Shown here: one piece after another, positions 43,898 through 53,629 of the stretch
How the letters are laid out: each line of letters begins with the position of its first letter
Position numbering within the stretch: position 1 is the stretch's first letter
Assembly (NCBI GenBank): GCA_022819745.1
Contig: JAJEGS010000021.1
Span: forward strand, 124,001 to 188,000
From: Candidatus Latescibacterota bacterium
Lineage (GTDB): Bacteria; Latescibacterota; UBA2968; UBA8231
Direction: 5' to 3'
Length of the DNA: 64,000 nucleotides
Notes under the pieces: model-generated
What the model was told of the DNA's origin: nothing
Database searches by the model: none
The model's input: only the letters and a program-made list of their open reading frames with translations
Position numbers and translations under genes: made by a program

Positions 43898-45718
43898 ATG
43901 CAGACCATGCGCTCACTAGTTCTCTGCTTTATCCTCGCCTCAGTGGCCCATGCCGCGGACAGTCCCGTTCTCAGCGCCCACGCCTTCACGCTCTACGGCG
44001 ACCCCAAGTACGGGCCTGATTTTACCCACTTCGACTACGTCAATCCCGACGCTCCCAAAGGCGGCGAAATCCGCCTCGCCGCTATCGGCACGTACGACAA
44101 CCTCAACCCCTTTACCCTCAAGGGGGTGGGTGCCGCTGGTTCGCTGATGCTCTACAACCGGCTCTGCACTAAGTCCAAGGACGAGCCGTTCACCGAATAC
44201 GGCCAGCTCGCCGCACAGATGCAGATGCCGGAGGATCGCTCTTGGATCATCTTCGAACTGCACCCCGCAGCGCGCTGGCACGATGGCGTTCCGGTGACCG
44301 CGGCTGATGTGATTTTCAGCTTCAAAATCCTCACCACTAAGGGCATCCCGTTTTTTCGCACTTTTTACGCCGACGTCGATACGGTCTTCGCCCTCGACGA
44401 GCGCCAAGTGAAGTTCGAGTTCAAGGAAGGTACCAACCGCGAAATGCCGCTGATTATCGGCCAGCTACGAGTATTGCCTAAGCACTATTGGGAAGGGCGG
44501 GAATTCGCCGCTACTACGCTTGAGCCGCCTTTGGGTAGCGGCCCGTACAAAATCGCCGAGTTCGAGCCGGGCCGCTCGATTATCTACGAGCGCGTTGATG
44601 ACTACTGGGCGCGCGACCTGCCCGTACACAAGGGCCGCCACAACTTCGACCGCATCCGCTACGAGTACTACCGCGACCAGACTGTGGCCATCGAAGCCTT
44701 TAAGACGGGGGGGTACGACTATCGCCTGTTGAGCAATTCCAAGGAATGGGCTACAGACTACGAGGACTTTGCGCCGATCGCCGAGGGACGGATGATCAAG
44801 GTGCAGATTCCACATCAACTCATCCGCGGCATGTCGGGCTTTGCGTTCAACACCCGGCGCGACAAGTTCAAAGATCCCAAGGTGCGGCAGGCGCTCGCCT
44901 ATGCGTACGACTTTGAATGGACTAACAAGAATCTGTTCTACGGCCTCCTCACCCGCAGCAACAGTTATTGGGGCAACTCGGACCTCGGATCGTCGGGGCT
45001 GCCCGCGGGACAGGAGTTGGAAATTTTAGAGGCGTACCGGGGGCGGATACCGGACGAGGTGTTTACTACGGCCTATGCGCCGCCGGCTACTAACGGATCG
45101 GGACAGTTGCGCCAAAATCTGCGCACGGCGAAGAAATTGCTCACCGAGGCTGGCTGGACTGTGGTCGATGGGAAGCTGACTCACGCTGAGAGTGGCGAGG
45201 TAATGCGCTTTGAATTCTTGCTTGGTTCCTCGTCGTACGAGCGCGTCCTCAGCCCCTTCGTGCAAAATCTCGAACGCCTTGGCGTTGAGGCGACTATCCG
45301 CACGGTTGACGCGGCGCAGTACCAGAACCGCGTCCAGGACTTTGATTTCGACATCATCGTCGCCTCTTGGCGTCAGACCTTGAGTCCGGGCAATGAGCAG
45401 CGCAACTTTTGGTCGAGTACGGCGGCGCGATCGGCGGGTAGCCGCAATTACGTCGGCATTGCCGACCCTGTCATCGACGAACTGATCGAGCGCCAGATCG
45501 CCGCCCCCGACCGTCCAACGCAGGTCGCGATAACCCATGCCCTCGACCGCATCTTGCTCTGGAACCACTACGTGATCCCCGACTCGCACAGCCGCTCCTA
45601 TCGCTTGGCCTATTGGAACAAGTTCGGGCGAATGCCAGAGCCCGCACCTAATGGGCTGGGCTTTCCCGACACTTGGTGGTGGGACGCGGAAAAGGCAGCG
45701 CGTTTGGAATCCAAATGA
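43898..45718 (+). CDS. yejA: peptide/microcin C-type ABC importer, periplasmic binding protein 1 (YejA-like)
   Basis: At 606 residues with a signal peptide (to about residue 19, ending AHA), this is a family 5 solute-binding protein. The FTLYGDPKYGPDFTHFDYVNPDAPKGG opening is specific to YejA-type proteins. It captures oligopeptides in the periplasm for the YejBEF translocator. It is the first gene of a five-gene operon and is closely similar to the next gene. Ends overlap by 4 bases if the second protein uses the ATG at 45715. Confidence 0.85.
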   Translation: MQTMRSLVLCFILASVAHAADSPVLSAHAFTLYGDPKYGPDFTHFDYVNPDAPKGGEIRLAAIGTYDNLNPFTLKGVGAAGSLMLYNRLCTKSKDEPFTEYGQLAAQMQMPEDRSWIIFELHPAARWHDGVPVTAADVIFSFKILTTKGIPFFRTFYADVDTVFALDERQVKFEFKEGTNREMPLIIGQLRVLPKHYWEGREFAATTLEPPLGSGPYKIAEFEPGRSIIYERVDDYWARDLPVHKGRHNFDRIRYEYYRDQTVAIEAFKTGGYDYRLLSNSKEWATDYEDFAPIAEGRMIKVQIPHQLIRGMSGFAFNTRRDKFKDPKVRQALAYAYDFEWTNKNLFYGLLTRSNSYWGNSDLGSSGLPAGQELEILEAYRGRIPDEVFTTAYAPPATNGSGQLRQNLRTAKKLLTEAGWTVVDGKLTHAESGEVMRFEFLLGSSSYERVLSPFVQNLERLGVEATIRTVDAAQYQNRVQDFDFDIIVASWRQTLSPGNEQRNFWSSTAARSAGSRNYVGIADPVIDELIERQIAAPDRPTQVAITHALDRILLWNHYVIPDSHSRSYRLAYWNKFGRMPEPAPNGLGFPDTWWWDAEKAARLESK

Positions 45719-47586
45719 ACGTCGTGAATGCCGCGCTTGAATCGTCCATTGACAGAAAGTTGACTATGCACATCGCACTTTTCTTAATCGCCGTCCTGAC
45801 GACGCTTCCCGCTCGTGCCGACAACTACGTCGGCCACGGCATTTCCCTCTACGGCGAGCTCAAATACGGACCAGACTTTACCCATTTTGAATATGTCAAT
45901 CCCGACGCGCCGAAGGGCGGTACGCTACGCCTAGGTTGGATTGGGACATTCGACAGCCTCAATCCCTATATCCTCAAGGGCATTGAGCCGCCGCGTCTAG
46001 GCAGCTTGATCTACGACACCCTGACTGAAAGCGCCGAAGACGAGATCGCCGTCGGATACGGTCGCCTCGCCGAGCGCATCGAAGTTCCTCCCGACAACGC
46101 TTGGGTGCTCTACACCCTGCGGTCGGAGGCGCGCTGGCACGACGGCAAGCCCATAACTCCCGAGGACGTGATTTTTTCGCTGGAGACCTATAAGACCAAG
46201 GGACATCCCAGATTCCGCAACTATTTTGCGGCCATCGAGACCGCCGAAAAAGTCGGAGCGCACCAAGTCCGATTGATCTTCAGCGGAGAGACTAACAAAG
46301 AACTGCCGTTAATCTCCGGCCAGATGCCCATTCTGCCCAAACATTACTGGGAGGGCCGCAACTTTGAGGAGACCACGCTCGACCCGCCGCTGGGCAGCGG
46401 GCCCTACCGAATCGCTGCGGTCGAGGCCGGGCGCTCGATTACCTACGAGCGAGTTGATGACTACTGGGGGCGCGACCTGCCCGTCAACAAGGGTCGCTTC
46501 AACTTCGACCGCATTCACTTCGATTACTACCGCGACCAGACCGTGGCCATCGAGGCGCTCAAGGCTGGTGAATTCGACTACCGCCGCGAAAGCTCGTCCA
46601 AGGATTGGTCAACGGCTTACGAGGGAGAAGCCGTGGCCGCTGGCAGGCTGGTCAAGGACCCACTGCCCCATCAGCGCGCCGCTGGTATGCAGGCGTTCTG
46701 GTTCAACACGCGCCGCGCCAAATTTGCAGATCCTCGGGTGAGGCAAGCCCTCGGCTACGCCTTTGACTTCGAGTGGACCAAAAAGAACCTGTTCTACGGC
46801 CTCTACACCCGCAGCAACAGCTACTTCGCCAACTCGGAATTGGCTTCTGCGGGGTTGCCCTCGGGTCGGGAACTGGAAATTCTAGAGGAGTACCGAGGCC
46901 GCATTCCCGATGAACTTTTTACTACTGAGTTTCAGCTACCCACCACCGATGGCTCGGGTCGGCTCCGCCAAAACTTGCGCACTGCCCAAAAGCTGTTGCA
47001 AGAAGCGGGCTGGGTAGTTGCCGATGATGTCCTGACCCACGGCGAGACCGGCGAGGTCATGGAAATCGAATTTTTGCTCTCCAGCTCGTCGTGGGAGCGC
47101 ATTGTCGCGCCGATGATCCCCAACCTCGAACGCCTCGGCGTCAAAGCGACGATCCGCATTGTCGATCGGACCCAGTATCAAAACAGGGTCCAGACGTTTG
47201 ACTACGACGTCATTGTTCTAGTCCGAGGCCAGAGCCACAGTCCCGGCAATGAGCAGCGCAACTATTGGACCAGCGCCGTCGCAGACGAGCCGGGCAGTGG
47301 CAATGTCGCTGGCATTAAAGACCCGGTCGTCGACGAATTGGTCGAACGACTGATTCAGGCTCCTAGCCGCGCCGAACTGGTAGCGACGACTCGGGCGCTG
47401 GACCGAGTATTGCTGTGGGGTCACTACACCATCCCGCACTGGTACAGCGACAATTTCCGCGTGGTTCACTGGGACAAATTCGGCAAACCCGCCTTGTCTG
47501 CCCCCTACACCGGCGACTACTTCGTCATGCCCTACACTTGGTGGTACGACGCGGAGAAGGCGGCGCGGCTGGAACAGGACCGTTAG
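45715..47586 (+). CDS. yejA: peptide ABC importer, periplasmic binding protein 2 (YejA-like)
   Basis: A second YejA-like binding protein, about 623 residues, sharing the ISLYGELKYGPDFTHFEYVNPDAPKGG opening and most of its length with the previous one. The ATG at 45715 overlaps the upstream stop (ATGA); 45766 is an alternative that would give a short, uncharged signal peptide (ending ARA). Two paralogous receptors for one translocator suggest different peptide preferences. It is translationally coupled and followed by the permease genes. Confidence 0.85.
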   Translation: MNVVNAALESSIDRKLTMHIALFLIAVLTTLPARADNYVGHGISLYGELKYGPDFTHFEYVNPDAPKGGTLRLGWIGTFDSLNPYILKGIEPPRLGSLIYDTLTESAEDEIAVGYGRLAERIEVPPDNAWVLYTLRSEARWHDGKPITPEDVIFSLETYKTKGHPRFRNYFAAIETAEKVGAHQVRLIFSGETNKELPLISGQMPILPKHYWEGRNFEETTLDPPLGSGPYRIAAVEAGRSITYERVDDYWGRDLPVNKGRFNFDRIHFDYYRDQTVAIEALKAGEFDYRRESSSKDWSTAYEGEAVAAGRLVKDPLPHQRAAGMQAFWFNTRRAKFADPRVRQALGYAFDFEWTKKNLFYGLYTRSNSYFANSELASAGLPSGRELEILEEYRGRIPDELFTTEFQLPTTDGSGRLRQNLRTAQKLLQEAGWVVADDVLTHGETGEVMEIEFLLSSSSWERIVAPMIPNLERLGVKATIRIVDRTQYQNRVQTFDYDVIVLVRGQSHSPGNEQRNYWTSAVADEPGSGNVAGIKDPVVDELVERLIQAPSRAELVATTRALDRVLLWGHYTIPHWYSDNFRVVHWDKFGKPALSAPYTGDYFVMPYTWWYDAEKAARLEQDR

Positions 47587-47595
47587 CCCGATTCT

Positions 47596-48699
47596 ATGGG
47601 CGCTTACATCCTCCGCCGCCTGCTGTTGATGGTGCCGACTCTCTTCGGCATTATGACCATCAACTTCCTCATCATCCAAGCGGCACCGGGCGGCCCGGTT
47701 GAGCGCACCATCGCGGTGATTCAGGGCTTTGGCACGGACGCTACCGAGCGGGTCAGCGGCTCGGGCATGGGCGAGACCCTCGACACCGACGCGACGCCGG
47801 GCGGCGAGATCAGCAGCAAATACCGAGGTGCCCAAGGGCTCGACCCCGAGTTGATCGCCGAGCTCGAACGCATGTACGGTTTCGACAAGCCGGTACACGA
47901 GCGCTTCTTGCAGATGATCGGCCAGTACGTGCGCTTCGACTTTGGCGAGAGCTTTTACCGCGACCAGCGGGTCGTCGATCTGGTCAAAGAGAAGATGCCG
48001 GTGTCGATTTCGCTGGGGCTGTGGACTACGCTGCTGGTCTATTTTATCTCCATTCCCCTTGGAATCGCCAAGGCCGTGCGCGATGGCTCGCGGTTCGACG
48101 TCTGGACCTCGGGGCTGGTCATCGTCGGCTACGCCATCCCCAGCTTCCTCTTTGCCATCCTGCTGATCGTGGTTTTTGCCGGTGGGCATTATCTCGACTG
48201 GTTTCCGCTGCGCGGCCTGACCTCGTCTAATTGGGATGAACTGAGCCTCTTTGCTAAGATCGCCGACTACTTTTGGCACCTAGCACTGCCGGTCGCGGCG
48301 ATGGTCATCGGCGGTTTTGCCGGGCTGACCTTGCTGACCAAAAACTCCTTCCTCGACGAGATCAACAAGCTCTACGTCACCACGGCCCGCGCCAAGGGCC
48401 TGAGCGAAAATCGGGTGCTCTACGGCCACGTCTTCCGCAACGCCATGCTGATCGTCATCGCCGGTTTCCCCAGTGCTTTTGTCGATATCTTCTTCACTGG
48501 TGCGCTGCTGACGGAAATCATCTTCTCGTTGGACGGGTTGGGTTTGCTGGGCTATGAGGCGGCTATTGGCCGAGACTATCCGGTGATGTTTGCCACGCTG
48601 TATTTCTTCACGTTGTTGGGCCTGCTGATGCAGTTGGTGGGCGATCTGACCTATACGCTGGTCGATCGCCGCATCGACTTTGAAAGCCGCGAGTCATGA
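47596..48699 (+). CDS. yejB: peptide ABC importer, permease (YejB-like)
   Basis: A 367-residue integral membrane protein of the DppB/OppB type. It has an N-terminal helix, a periplasmic loop, then the transmembrane domain with the EAA-type loop [22 protein letters not shown]. With YejE it forms the channel. A 9-base gap to the upstream binding protein and a 4-base overlap with the next gene indicate an operon. Confidence 0.88.
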   Translation: MGAYILRRLLLMVPTLFGIMTINFLIIQAAPGGPVERTIAVIQGFGTDATERVSGSGMGETLDTDATPGGEISSKYRGAQGLDPELIAELERMYGFDKPVHERFLQMIGQYVRFDFGESFYRDQRVVDLVKEKMPVSISLGLWTTLLVYFISIPLGIAKAVRDGSRFDVWTSGLVIVGYAIPSFLFAILLIVVFAGGHYLDWFPLRGLTSSNWDELSLFAKIADYFWHLALPVAAMVIGGFAGLTLLTKNSFLDEINKLYVTTARAKGLSENRVLYGHVFRNAMLIVIAGFPSAFVDIFFTGALLTEIIFSLDGLGLLGYEAAIGRDYPVMFATLYFFTLLGLLMQLVGDLTYTLVDRRIDFESRES

Positions 48700-49784
48700 G
48701 CGCTGTATCCGCCCCACCGCCCCCTCCGACGCGCTTGCTGGGCTTGCAGTTGTCGCGGCTCAATCAACGGCGGCTCGCCAATTTTCGCCGCAATCGACGC
48801 GGCTTTTGGAGTTTCTGGATCTTCTGGAGTCTCTTCGCCTTGAGCTTGCCGGCCGAGTTCATCGCCAATGACCGCCCGCTAGTCGTTCGGTTCGACGGCA
48901 GCTATTACTTCCCGGTTCTCGCGACCTATCCCGAAACGACCTTTGGCGGCGATTTTGCGACCGAGGCCGAATACCGCGACCCCTTCGTCGTGGAGCTAAT
49001 TGAGGAAAAGGGCTGGATCTTGTGGCCGCTGGTGTCCTATAGCTACGACACGGTCAACTACGACCTCAAGCAGCCGGCTCCTTCCCCGCCCGACGCTGAA
49101 AACTGGCTCGGCACGGACGACCAAGCGCGCGACGTGGTGGCGCGCGTACTCTACGGCTACCGAATCTCCGTGCTCTTCGGCCTACTGCTGACGCTGTTCA
49201 GCGCTGCGGTCGGCATTGCCGCGGGCGCGGTGCAAGGGTATTTCGGCGGCTGGGTAGATTTGCTCTTCCAGCGCTTTATCGAGATCTGGCAGGGCCTGCC
49301 GCTGCTCTACCTGCTGATCATCCTCGCCAGCGTGGTGGAGCCGAATTTCTGGTGGCTCCTTGGCTTGTTGCTGCTGTTTCGCTGGATGGGCTTGGTCGGA
49401 GTTGTCCGCGCCGAATTTTTGCGCGCGCGCAACTTCGACTTTGTCAAAGCAGCCCGCGCCCTCGGCCAGAGCAACCGTCGCATCATGTGGCGGCACGTGC
49501 TGCCCAACGCCATGGTCTCGACCCTGACCTTTTTGCCCTTTGTGCTCACCGGCTCGGTGGCGGTGCTGACCTCGCTCGACTTCCTCGGCTTTGGCCTGCC
49601 GCCCGGCTCGCCGTCGCTGGGGGAACTGCTCAACCAAGGCAAGCGCAACCTCCAGGCACCGTGGTTGGGCTTTACGGCTTTTTTAGCGCTGGCGGTGATG
49701 CTGTCGCTGTTGGTCTTTATCGGCGAGGCGGTGCGCGATGCGTTTGATCCGCGCAAGACCTACGCCGGGGAGGACGGCGCATGA
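48696..49784 (+). CDS. yejE: peptide ABC importer, permease (YejE-like)
   Basis: At 362 residues this is a DppC/OppC-type permease with a long N-terminal extension ([22 protein letters not shown]) typical of YejE and an extracytoplasmic loop before the core. The coupling loop [22 protein letters not shown] lies in the C-terminal half. It pairs with YejB. Start and stop overlap both neighbours by 4 bases (ATGA), so the operon is tightly coupled. Confidence 0.88.
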   Translation: MSAVSAPPPPPTRLLGLQLSRLNQRRLANFRRNRRGFWSFWIFWSLFALSLPAEFIANDRPLVVRFDGSYYFPVLATYPETTFGGDFATEAEYRDPFVVELIEEKGWILWPLVSYSYDTVNYDLKQPAPSPPDAENWLGTDDQARDVVARVLYGYRISVLFGLLLTLFSAAVGIAAGAVQGYFGGWVDLLFQRFIEIWQGLPLLYLLIILASVVEPNFWWLLGLLLLFRWMGLVGVVRAEFLRARNFDFVKAARALGQSNRRIMWRHVLPNAMVSTLTFLPFVLTGSVAVLTSLDFLGFGLPPGSPSLGELLNQGKRNLQAPWLGFTAFLALAVMLSLLVFIGEAVRDAFDPRKTYAGEDGA

Positions 49785-51400
49785 GCTTGCTGACCATCGA
49801 AGACTTGGGCGTGCGCTTCCACGTCGAGGGCGAAGATGTCGAGGCCGTGCGCAGTGCTTCGCTCAGCATCGAACGCGGCGAGACCGTGGCGCTGGTCGGC
49901 GAATCCGGCTCGGGCAAGTCGGTGACTGCGCTCTCGGTACTGCAACTGTTGCCCTACCCGCGCGCCAGCCATCCCCACGGCAGCGTCTGCTTCGACGGTG
50001 AAGAGTTGTTGGGCGCTGAGTCGGCGCGGTTGCAGGAATTGCGCGGCAACCGCGTGGCGATGGTTTTTCAAGAGCCGATGACCTCGCTCAACCCGCTGCA
50101 CTCGATCGAAAAGCAACTGTGCGAAACGCTCATCTTGCATCGGGGCCTGAGCCGCGTGGAAGCGCACGACCGAGCTATGGAGCTTCTTGGGTTGGTCGGC
50201 CTCCCCGATGTCGAGGAGCGCTTAGACGCTTGGCCGCACCAGCTTTCGGGTGGGCAGCGCCAGCGGGTGATGATCGCCATGGCCTTGGCCAACGAGCCCG
50301 ACCTGCTTATTGCCGACGAACCGACTACCGCGCTCGATGTGACCATTCAGGCGCAGATTCTCGCGTTGCTCAAGGACTTGCAGGCCCGGTTGGGCATGGC
50401 GATTCTGCTAATCACCCACGATCTGGGTATCGTCCGCCACATGGCTGATCGCGTCTATGTGATGAGCGGTGGCGAGATCGTCGAACACAATGCCGCCGAG
50501 TCTCTCTTCACCGCTCCGCAACATCCCTATACCCGCACGCTCCTAGCCGCCGAGCCTCAGGGCGAACCGGCTCCGATCGACGAGGACGCGCCCGAAGTTA
50601 TCCGCACCCACAACCTCAAGGTCCACTTTCCCATCAAGCGCGGCCTGCTGCGCCGCACTGTGGGCCATGTAAAAGCAGTCGATGGAATTTCGCTCAGTAT
50701 CCGCGCGGGGCAGACCGTTGGCATCGTCGGCGAATCCGGTTCGGGCAAGACGACGCTGGGGCAGGCGCTCTTGCGTCTGGTGGCCAGCGAAGGCCCCATT
50801 GAATTCGACAACCGCGATATCCAAGGCTGGCAGCAAAAGCAAATCCGCCCGCTGCGCCGGCAGATGCAGATCGTCTTCCAGGATCCCTTCGCTTCGCTGA
50901 GTCCGCGGCTGTCGGCTTTTCAGATTATCGAGGAGGGCCTGCTGATTCACGCAATCGGCGGCGACTACCACCAGCGTCGGCAGCTAGTAGCCGAGGCTAT
51001 GGCCGAAGTAGGCCTGGACCCGTTGACCATGGACCGCTACCCGCACGAGTTCTCCGGCGGCCAACGCCAGCGCATCGCCATCGCCCGCGCCATAGCCCTC
51101 AAGCCGCGCTTCGTGGTTCTCGACGAGCCGACCAGTGCGTTGGACAAAACAGTGCAGGCCCAGATCGTCGAACTGCTGCTGCAACTACAAGAGCGCCACG
51201 GCCTAGCCTATTTGTTCATCAGTCACGATTTGAAGGTGGTCCGCGCCTTGGCGAGCGAGCTGATTGTGATGAAGGAGGGGTTGGTAGTTGAGCAGGGACC
51301 GACGCAGGAGGTTTTCGCCGCGCCACAAGAGCCCTACACGCGGGCGTTGATCGCGGCGGCTTTTGATATCGAGGCGATAGAGGACGGAGAGGACGAGTAG
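49781..51400 (+). CDS. yejF: peptide ABC importer, double ATP-binding subunit (YejF-like)
   Basis: The 539-residue protein contains two complete ABC ATPase modules. The first has [18 protein letters not shown] and ADEPTTALD; the second has [18 protein letters not shown] and LDEPTSALD. All catalytic motifs look intact. It energises the YejBE channel. A 4-base overlap with yejE is present. After its stop there are two palindromic elements but no further transporter gene. Confidence 0.92.
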   Translation: MSLLTIEDLGVRFHVEGEDVEAVRSASLSIERGETVALVGESGSGKSVTALSVLQLLPYPRASHPHGSVCFDGEELLGAESARLQELRGNRVAMVFQEPMTSLNPLHSIEKQLCETLILHRGLSRVEAHDRAMELLGLVGLPDVEERLDAWPHQLSGGQRQRVMIAMALANEPDLLIADEPTTALDVTIQAQILALLKDLQARLGMAILLITHDLGIVRHMADRVYVMSGGEIVEHNAAESLFTAPQHPYTRTLLAAEPQGEPAPIDEDAPEVIRTHNLKVHFPIKRGLLRRTVGHVKAVDGISLSIRAGQTVGIVGESGSGKTTLGQALLRLVASEGPIEFDNRDIQGWQQKQIRPLRRQMQIVFQDPFASLSPRLSAFQIIEEGLLIHAIGGDYHQRRQLVAEAMAEVGLDPLTMDRYPHEFSGGQRQRIAIARAIALKPRFVVLDEPTSALDKTVQAQIVELLLQLQERHGLAYLFISHDLKVVRALASELIVMKEGLVVEQGPTQEVFAAPQEPYTRALIAAAFDIEAIEDGEDE

Positions 51401-51421
51401 GGGCGGTTTGCAAACCGCCCC
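51400..51421. terminator. 22-bp perfect palindrome at the end of yejF
   Basis: GGGGCGGTTTG at 51400-51410 is followed directly by its reverse complement (51411-51421). It starts on the last base of the yejF stop. It resembles the GTAGGGG hairpin at 35423. It can form a very stable stem and could end the yej transcript or protect its 3' end. There is no T tract. Confidence 0.45.
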
Positions 51422-51463
51422 CTACAGGGTGTCGAGCCAAATCCGCATCGCGTACAAGACTGG

Positions 51464-51483
51464 ATTCCCGCTTGCGCGGGAAT
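51464..51483. repeat. REP-like hairpin (ATTCCCGC...GCGGGAAT)
   Basis: An 8-bp perfect stem (51464-51471 with 51476-51483) around a TTGC loop, within the widely distributed GATTCCCGCTTGCGCGGGAATGAC-type element. The element is a probable interspersed repeat. It lies between yejF and the first giant secreted-protein gene. Confidence 0.45.
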
Positions 51484-51571
51484 GACACCGGGCAGGGCGG
51501 TAGGAAACCGCAGATAACGATAGCTGCGTAACATCAGTTACTATTTATTATGCGTATTGAAGGAGCACTCG

Positions 51572-53623
51572 ATGGCTCTGAAGCTTTCCTCATTCGGCCG
51601 CGTATTGTTATTCGCACTGCTGCTGATGGCGCAGCCGGCCCTCGCTCAGATTTCGGCGTGGAAGCTGGGCGGCGCTGGCCTGGCGTGGAGCGAAAGCGAC
51701 ACCACGCGTCTGTTCATCGACTTCGTCAGTGCGCCCGGCTCCATTCAGCCCATCTACCTGACGCCTGAAAAAACGGTTTTTTCCCACCTCGACAACTGGG
51801 TTTTCTGGCGCGACCCCAGCGATATCATCCTCGGCTATGTCGATGGTGAGACCCCGCGCACCTGGAAGTGGAGCGACGGCTTGGCTGCCCCCAGCGGCAG
51901 TTTGCTTATCGACGGCGACGACGCCACCTATTACCCGCCTCGCGCCGTGCCGCTCGAACGCGAGGTCTATACCATGGATATGGCCGTTGCCGTGCCGGCC
52001 GTCTCCTTCGGCTTTACCACCCCCAGCCAAGGCTTCCGCTCCGATGGCACGCCCCTCAAGACCGACGCAATTCCCGGCTACGACGTGTCCGTCGCCAGCG
52101 AATCCGAGCGGCCCGTCGTCGAAGGCACGCTGGAGCCTCTCTCACATATCATCGCCGATGTCGATGAGAATTTCGAGCCGCGCGTCGCGATCCCCTTCCC
52201 CCGCCGCTACGTGCGCTTCGTGCGCTATCGGCGGCAGGTCTCGGTTCTCGACGAGGATTTTCTCGCCTCCTTCGTCCGCGGCCAATACCGGGACGCCCCA
52301 CCCGGCACCATTGCCGAGTTCGAGCTCTTCGCCGAGGGCGTGCCCCGCAAGGCCATCTACAAAACCAGCATCACCGACCTTGGCCAGTCGGTGAACTTCG
52401 GGCGGCTGTTCTGGCGGACTACGCCTTTGCGCATGGTCGGCGGAACGCCCGTGGAGACGCCCGACGCAGCGGTCGGAGTCAAGATCGAAGTGCGCACCGG
52501 CCGCGACGGGGACCCCGCCGTTTACCACGAGTACATGGCGACGGGTTTTGAACGCGTTGTCTCGCGCGAGCGCTACGAAAACCAGCTACGCACCCGCCAG
52601 TTCCGCCCCAACCTCGAGGCACCCATCGTCACCTTGGAACCGCGCCCCGGTCTGCGCGCCTCCATCGGGTACGACGACGAGAACTGGACTTTCTGGTCGG
52701 TGCCCTTCACCCAACCGGGCCTGCCGCTCAACCTGCGCAGCGGTTCTTATTTGCAATTGCGGATTGCGCTCGAAAGCCGGTCCTTTGACGATTTCGTTCG
52801 CCTCGACTCGCTGTGGATCGAGACCGCCCCGCTTTTGGCTGGCGACATTATCGGCGAGGTCGCCCTGCGCTCCGACCCGCAACCGGCGCGCGGTTTCACC
52901 GAGGTCGCCTTGGGGCAGGAGACTGACTTCGTCTATGACCTGCGGGCCGATTTTTCGCAGGTTGACGCCCCGGGCTTTGACGCGCTGCGCATCCGCACGG
53001 GCAGCCGCACCCGCTTCGCCGGCTTGGAGATGGGCCAACCGCTCGCAATGGTCTCACCCGCCGAAATTATCGAGTCAGCAGACGGCCTGCTCGTCCGCCT
53101 GCCCGCCCGCATCACCCGCGCCGACAACCCGCCGCTGCGCCTGTTCTTCTCAACCGCGCTATTCTCCTTCGCCACCACGTTCACCGGGGAGGTCTCCGAC
53201 AGTGAGCGCGAGGTATTGCCACAGCCGGTCATCGGTGGCGACGCCAGCCAAGCGCTATCGACCAACAGCCTGCACGTGTTGGGGGTGGCGGACTCTACCC
53301 CGAGCGCGGTCCAAGAACTGAGCGTCTCGACCCCGGTGCTGACCCCCAACGGCGACGGCATCCACGATCGCCTGCAAATCCGCTACACGCTTTTTCGCCT
53401 GCCCGAATTGGTCCCAGTTGCGCTGGAGATCTACGCCCTCGACGGACGCAGACTGGCCCGCATTGACGCCGGGCGGCAAGCCGCTGGCCCACAGGAAACC
53501 GAATGGGACGGACGCGACGAGAGCGGCGAACTGCTACCGCCCGGCGTCTATCTCCTGAGTGTCGCCCCCAATGCCGAATTTGCCACCTCGGCGCAGATTC
53601 TCCCTCTGGGTATCGCCTACTAA
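51572..53623 (+). CDS. giant secreted protein with FlgD-like C-terminal tail (member 1 of a family of 3)
   Basis: A 683-residue protein with a signal peptide (ending ALA near residue 26). The mature part begins with a discoidin-like region containing SLLIDGDDATYYPPRAVPL. The tail shows TPNGDGIHDRLQI, LDGRRLARI and the WDGRDESGELLPPGVYLLSV signature, a FlgD/gliding-motility-type Ig fold common at the C-termini of surface proteins in the FCB group. It ends GIAY. Function unknown. AAGGAG precedes the ATG at 51572; the next family member starts 6 bases after the stop. Confidence 0.75.
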   Translation: MALKLSSFGRVLLFALLLMAQPALAQISAWKLGGAGLAWSESDTTRLFIDFVSAPGSIQPIYLTPEKTVFSHLDNWVFWRDPSDIILGYVDGETPRTWKWSDGLAAPSGSLLIDGDDATYYPPRAVPLEREVYTMDMAVAVPAVSFGFTTPSQGFRSDGTPLKTDAIPGYDVSVASESERPVVEGTLEPLSHIIADVDENFEPRVAIPFPRRYVRFVRYRRQVSVLDEDFLASFVRGQYRDAPPGTIAEFELFAEGVPRKAIYKTSITDLGQSVNFGRLFWRTTPLRMVGGTPVETPDAAVGVKIEVRTGRDGDPAVYHEYMATGFERVVSRERYENQLRTRQFRPNLEAPIVTLEPRPGLRASIGYDDENWTFWSVPFTQPGLPLNLRSGSYLQLRIALESRSFDDFVRLDSLWIETAPLLAGDIIGEVALRSDPQPARGFTEVALGQETDFVYDLRADFSQVDAPGFDALRIRTGSRTRFAGLEMGQPLAMVSPAEIIESADGLLVRLPARITRADNPPLRLFFSTALFSFATTFTGEVSDSEREVLPQPVIGGDASQALSTNSLHVLGVADSTPSAVQELSVSTPVLTPNGDGIHDRLQIRYTLFRLPELVPVALEIYALDGRRLARIDAGRQAAGPQETEWDGRDESGELLPPGVYLLSVAPNAEFATSAQILPLGIAY

Positions 53624-53629
53624 GAGGTA

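Noticed and set aside
47218..48279. Reverse-strand frame of 353 codons over yejA2 and yejB
   Set aside because: Long only because of strong GC codon bias on the coding strand; the sense genes have clear family signatures and coupled starts.
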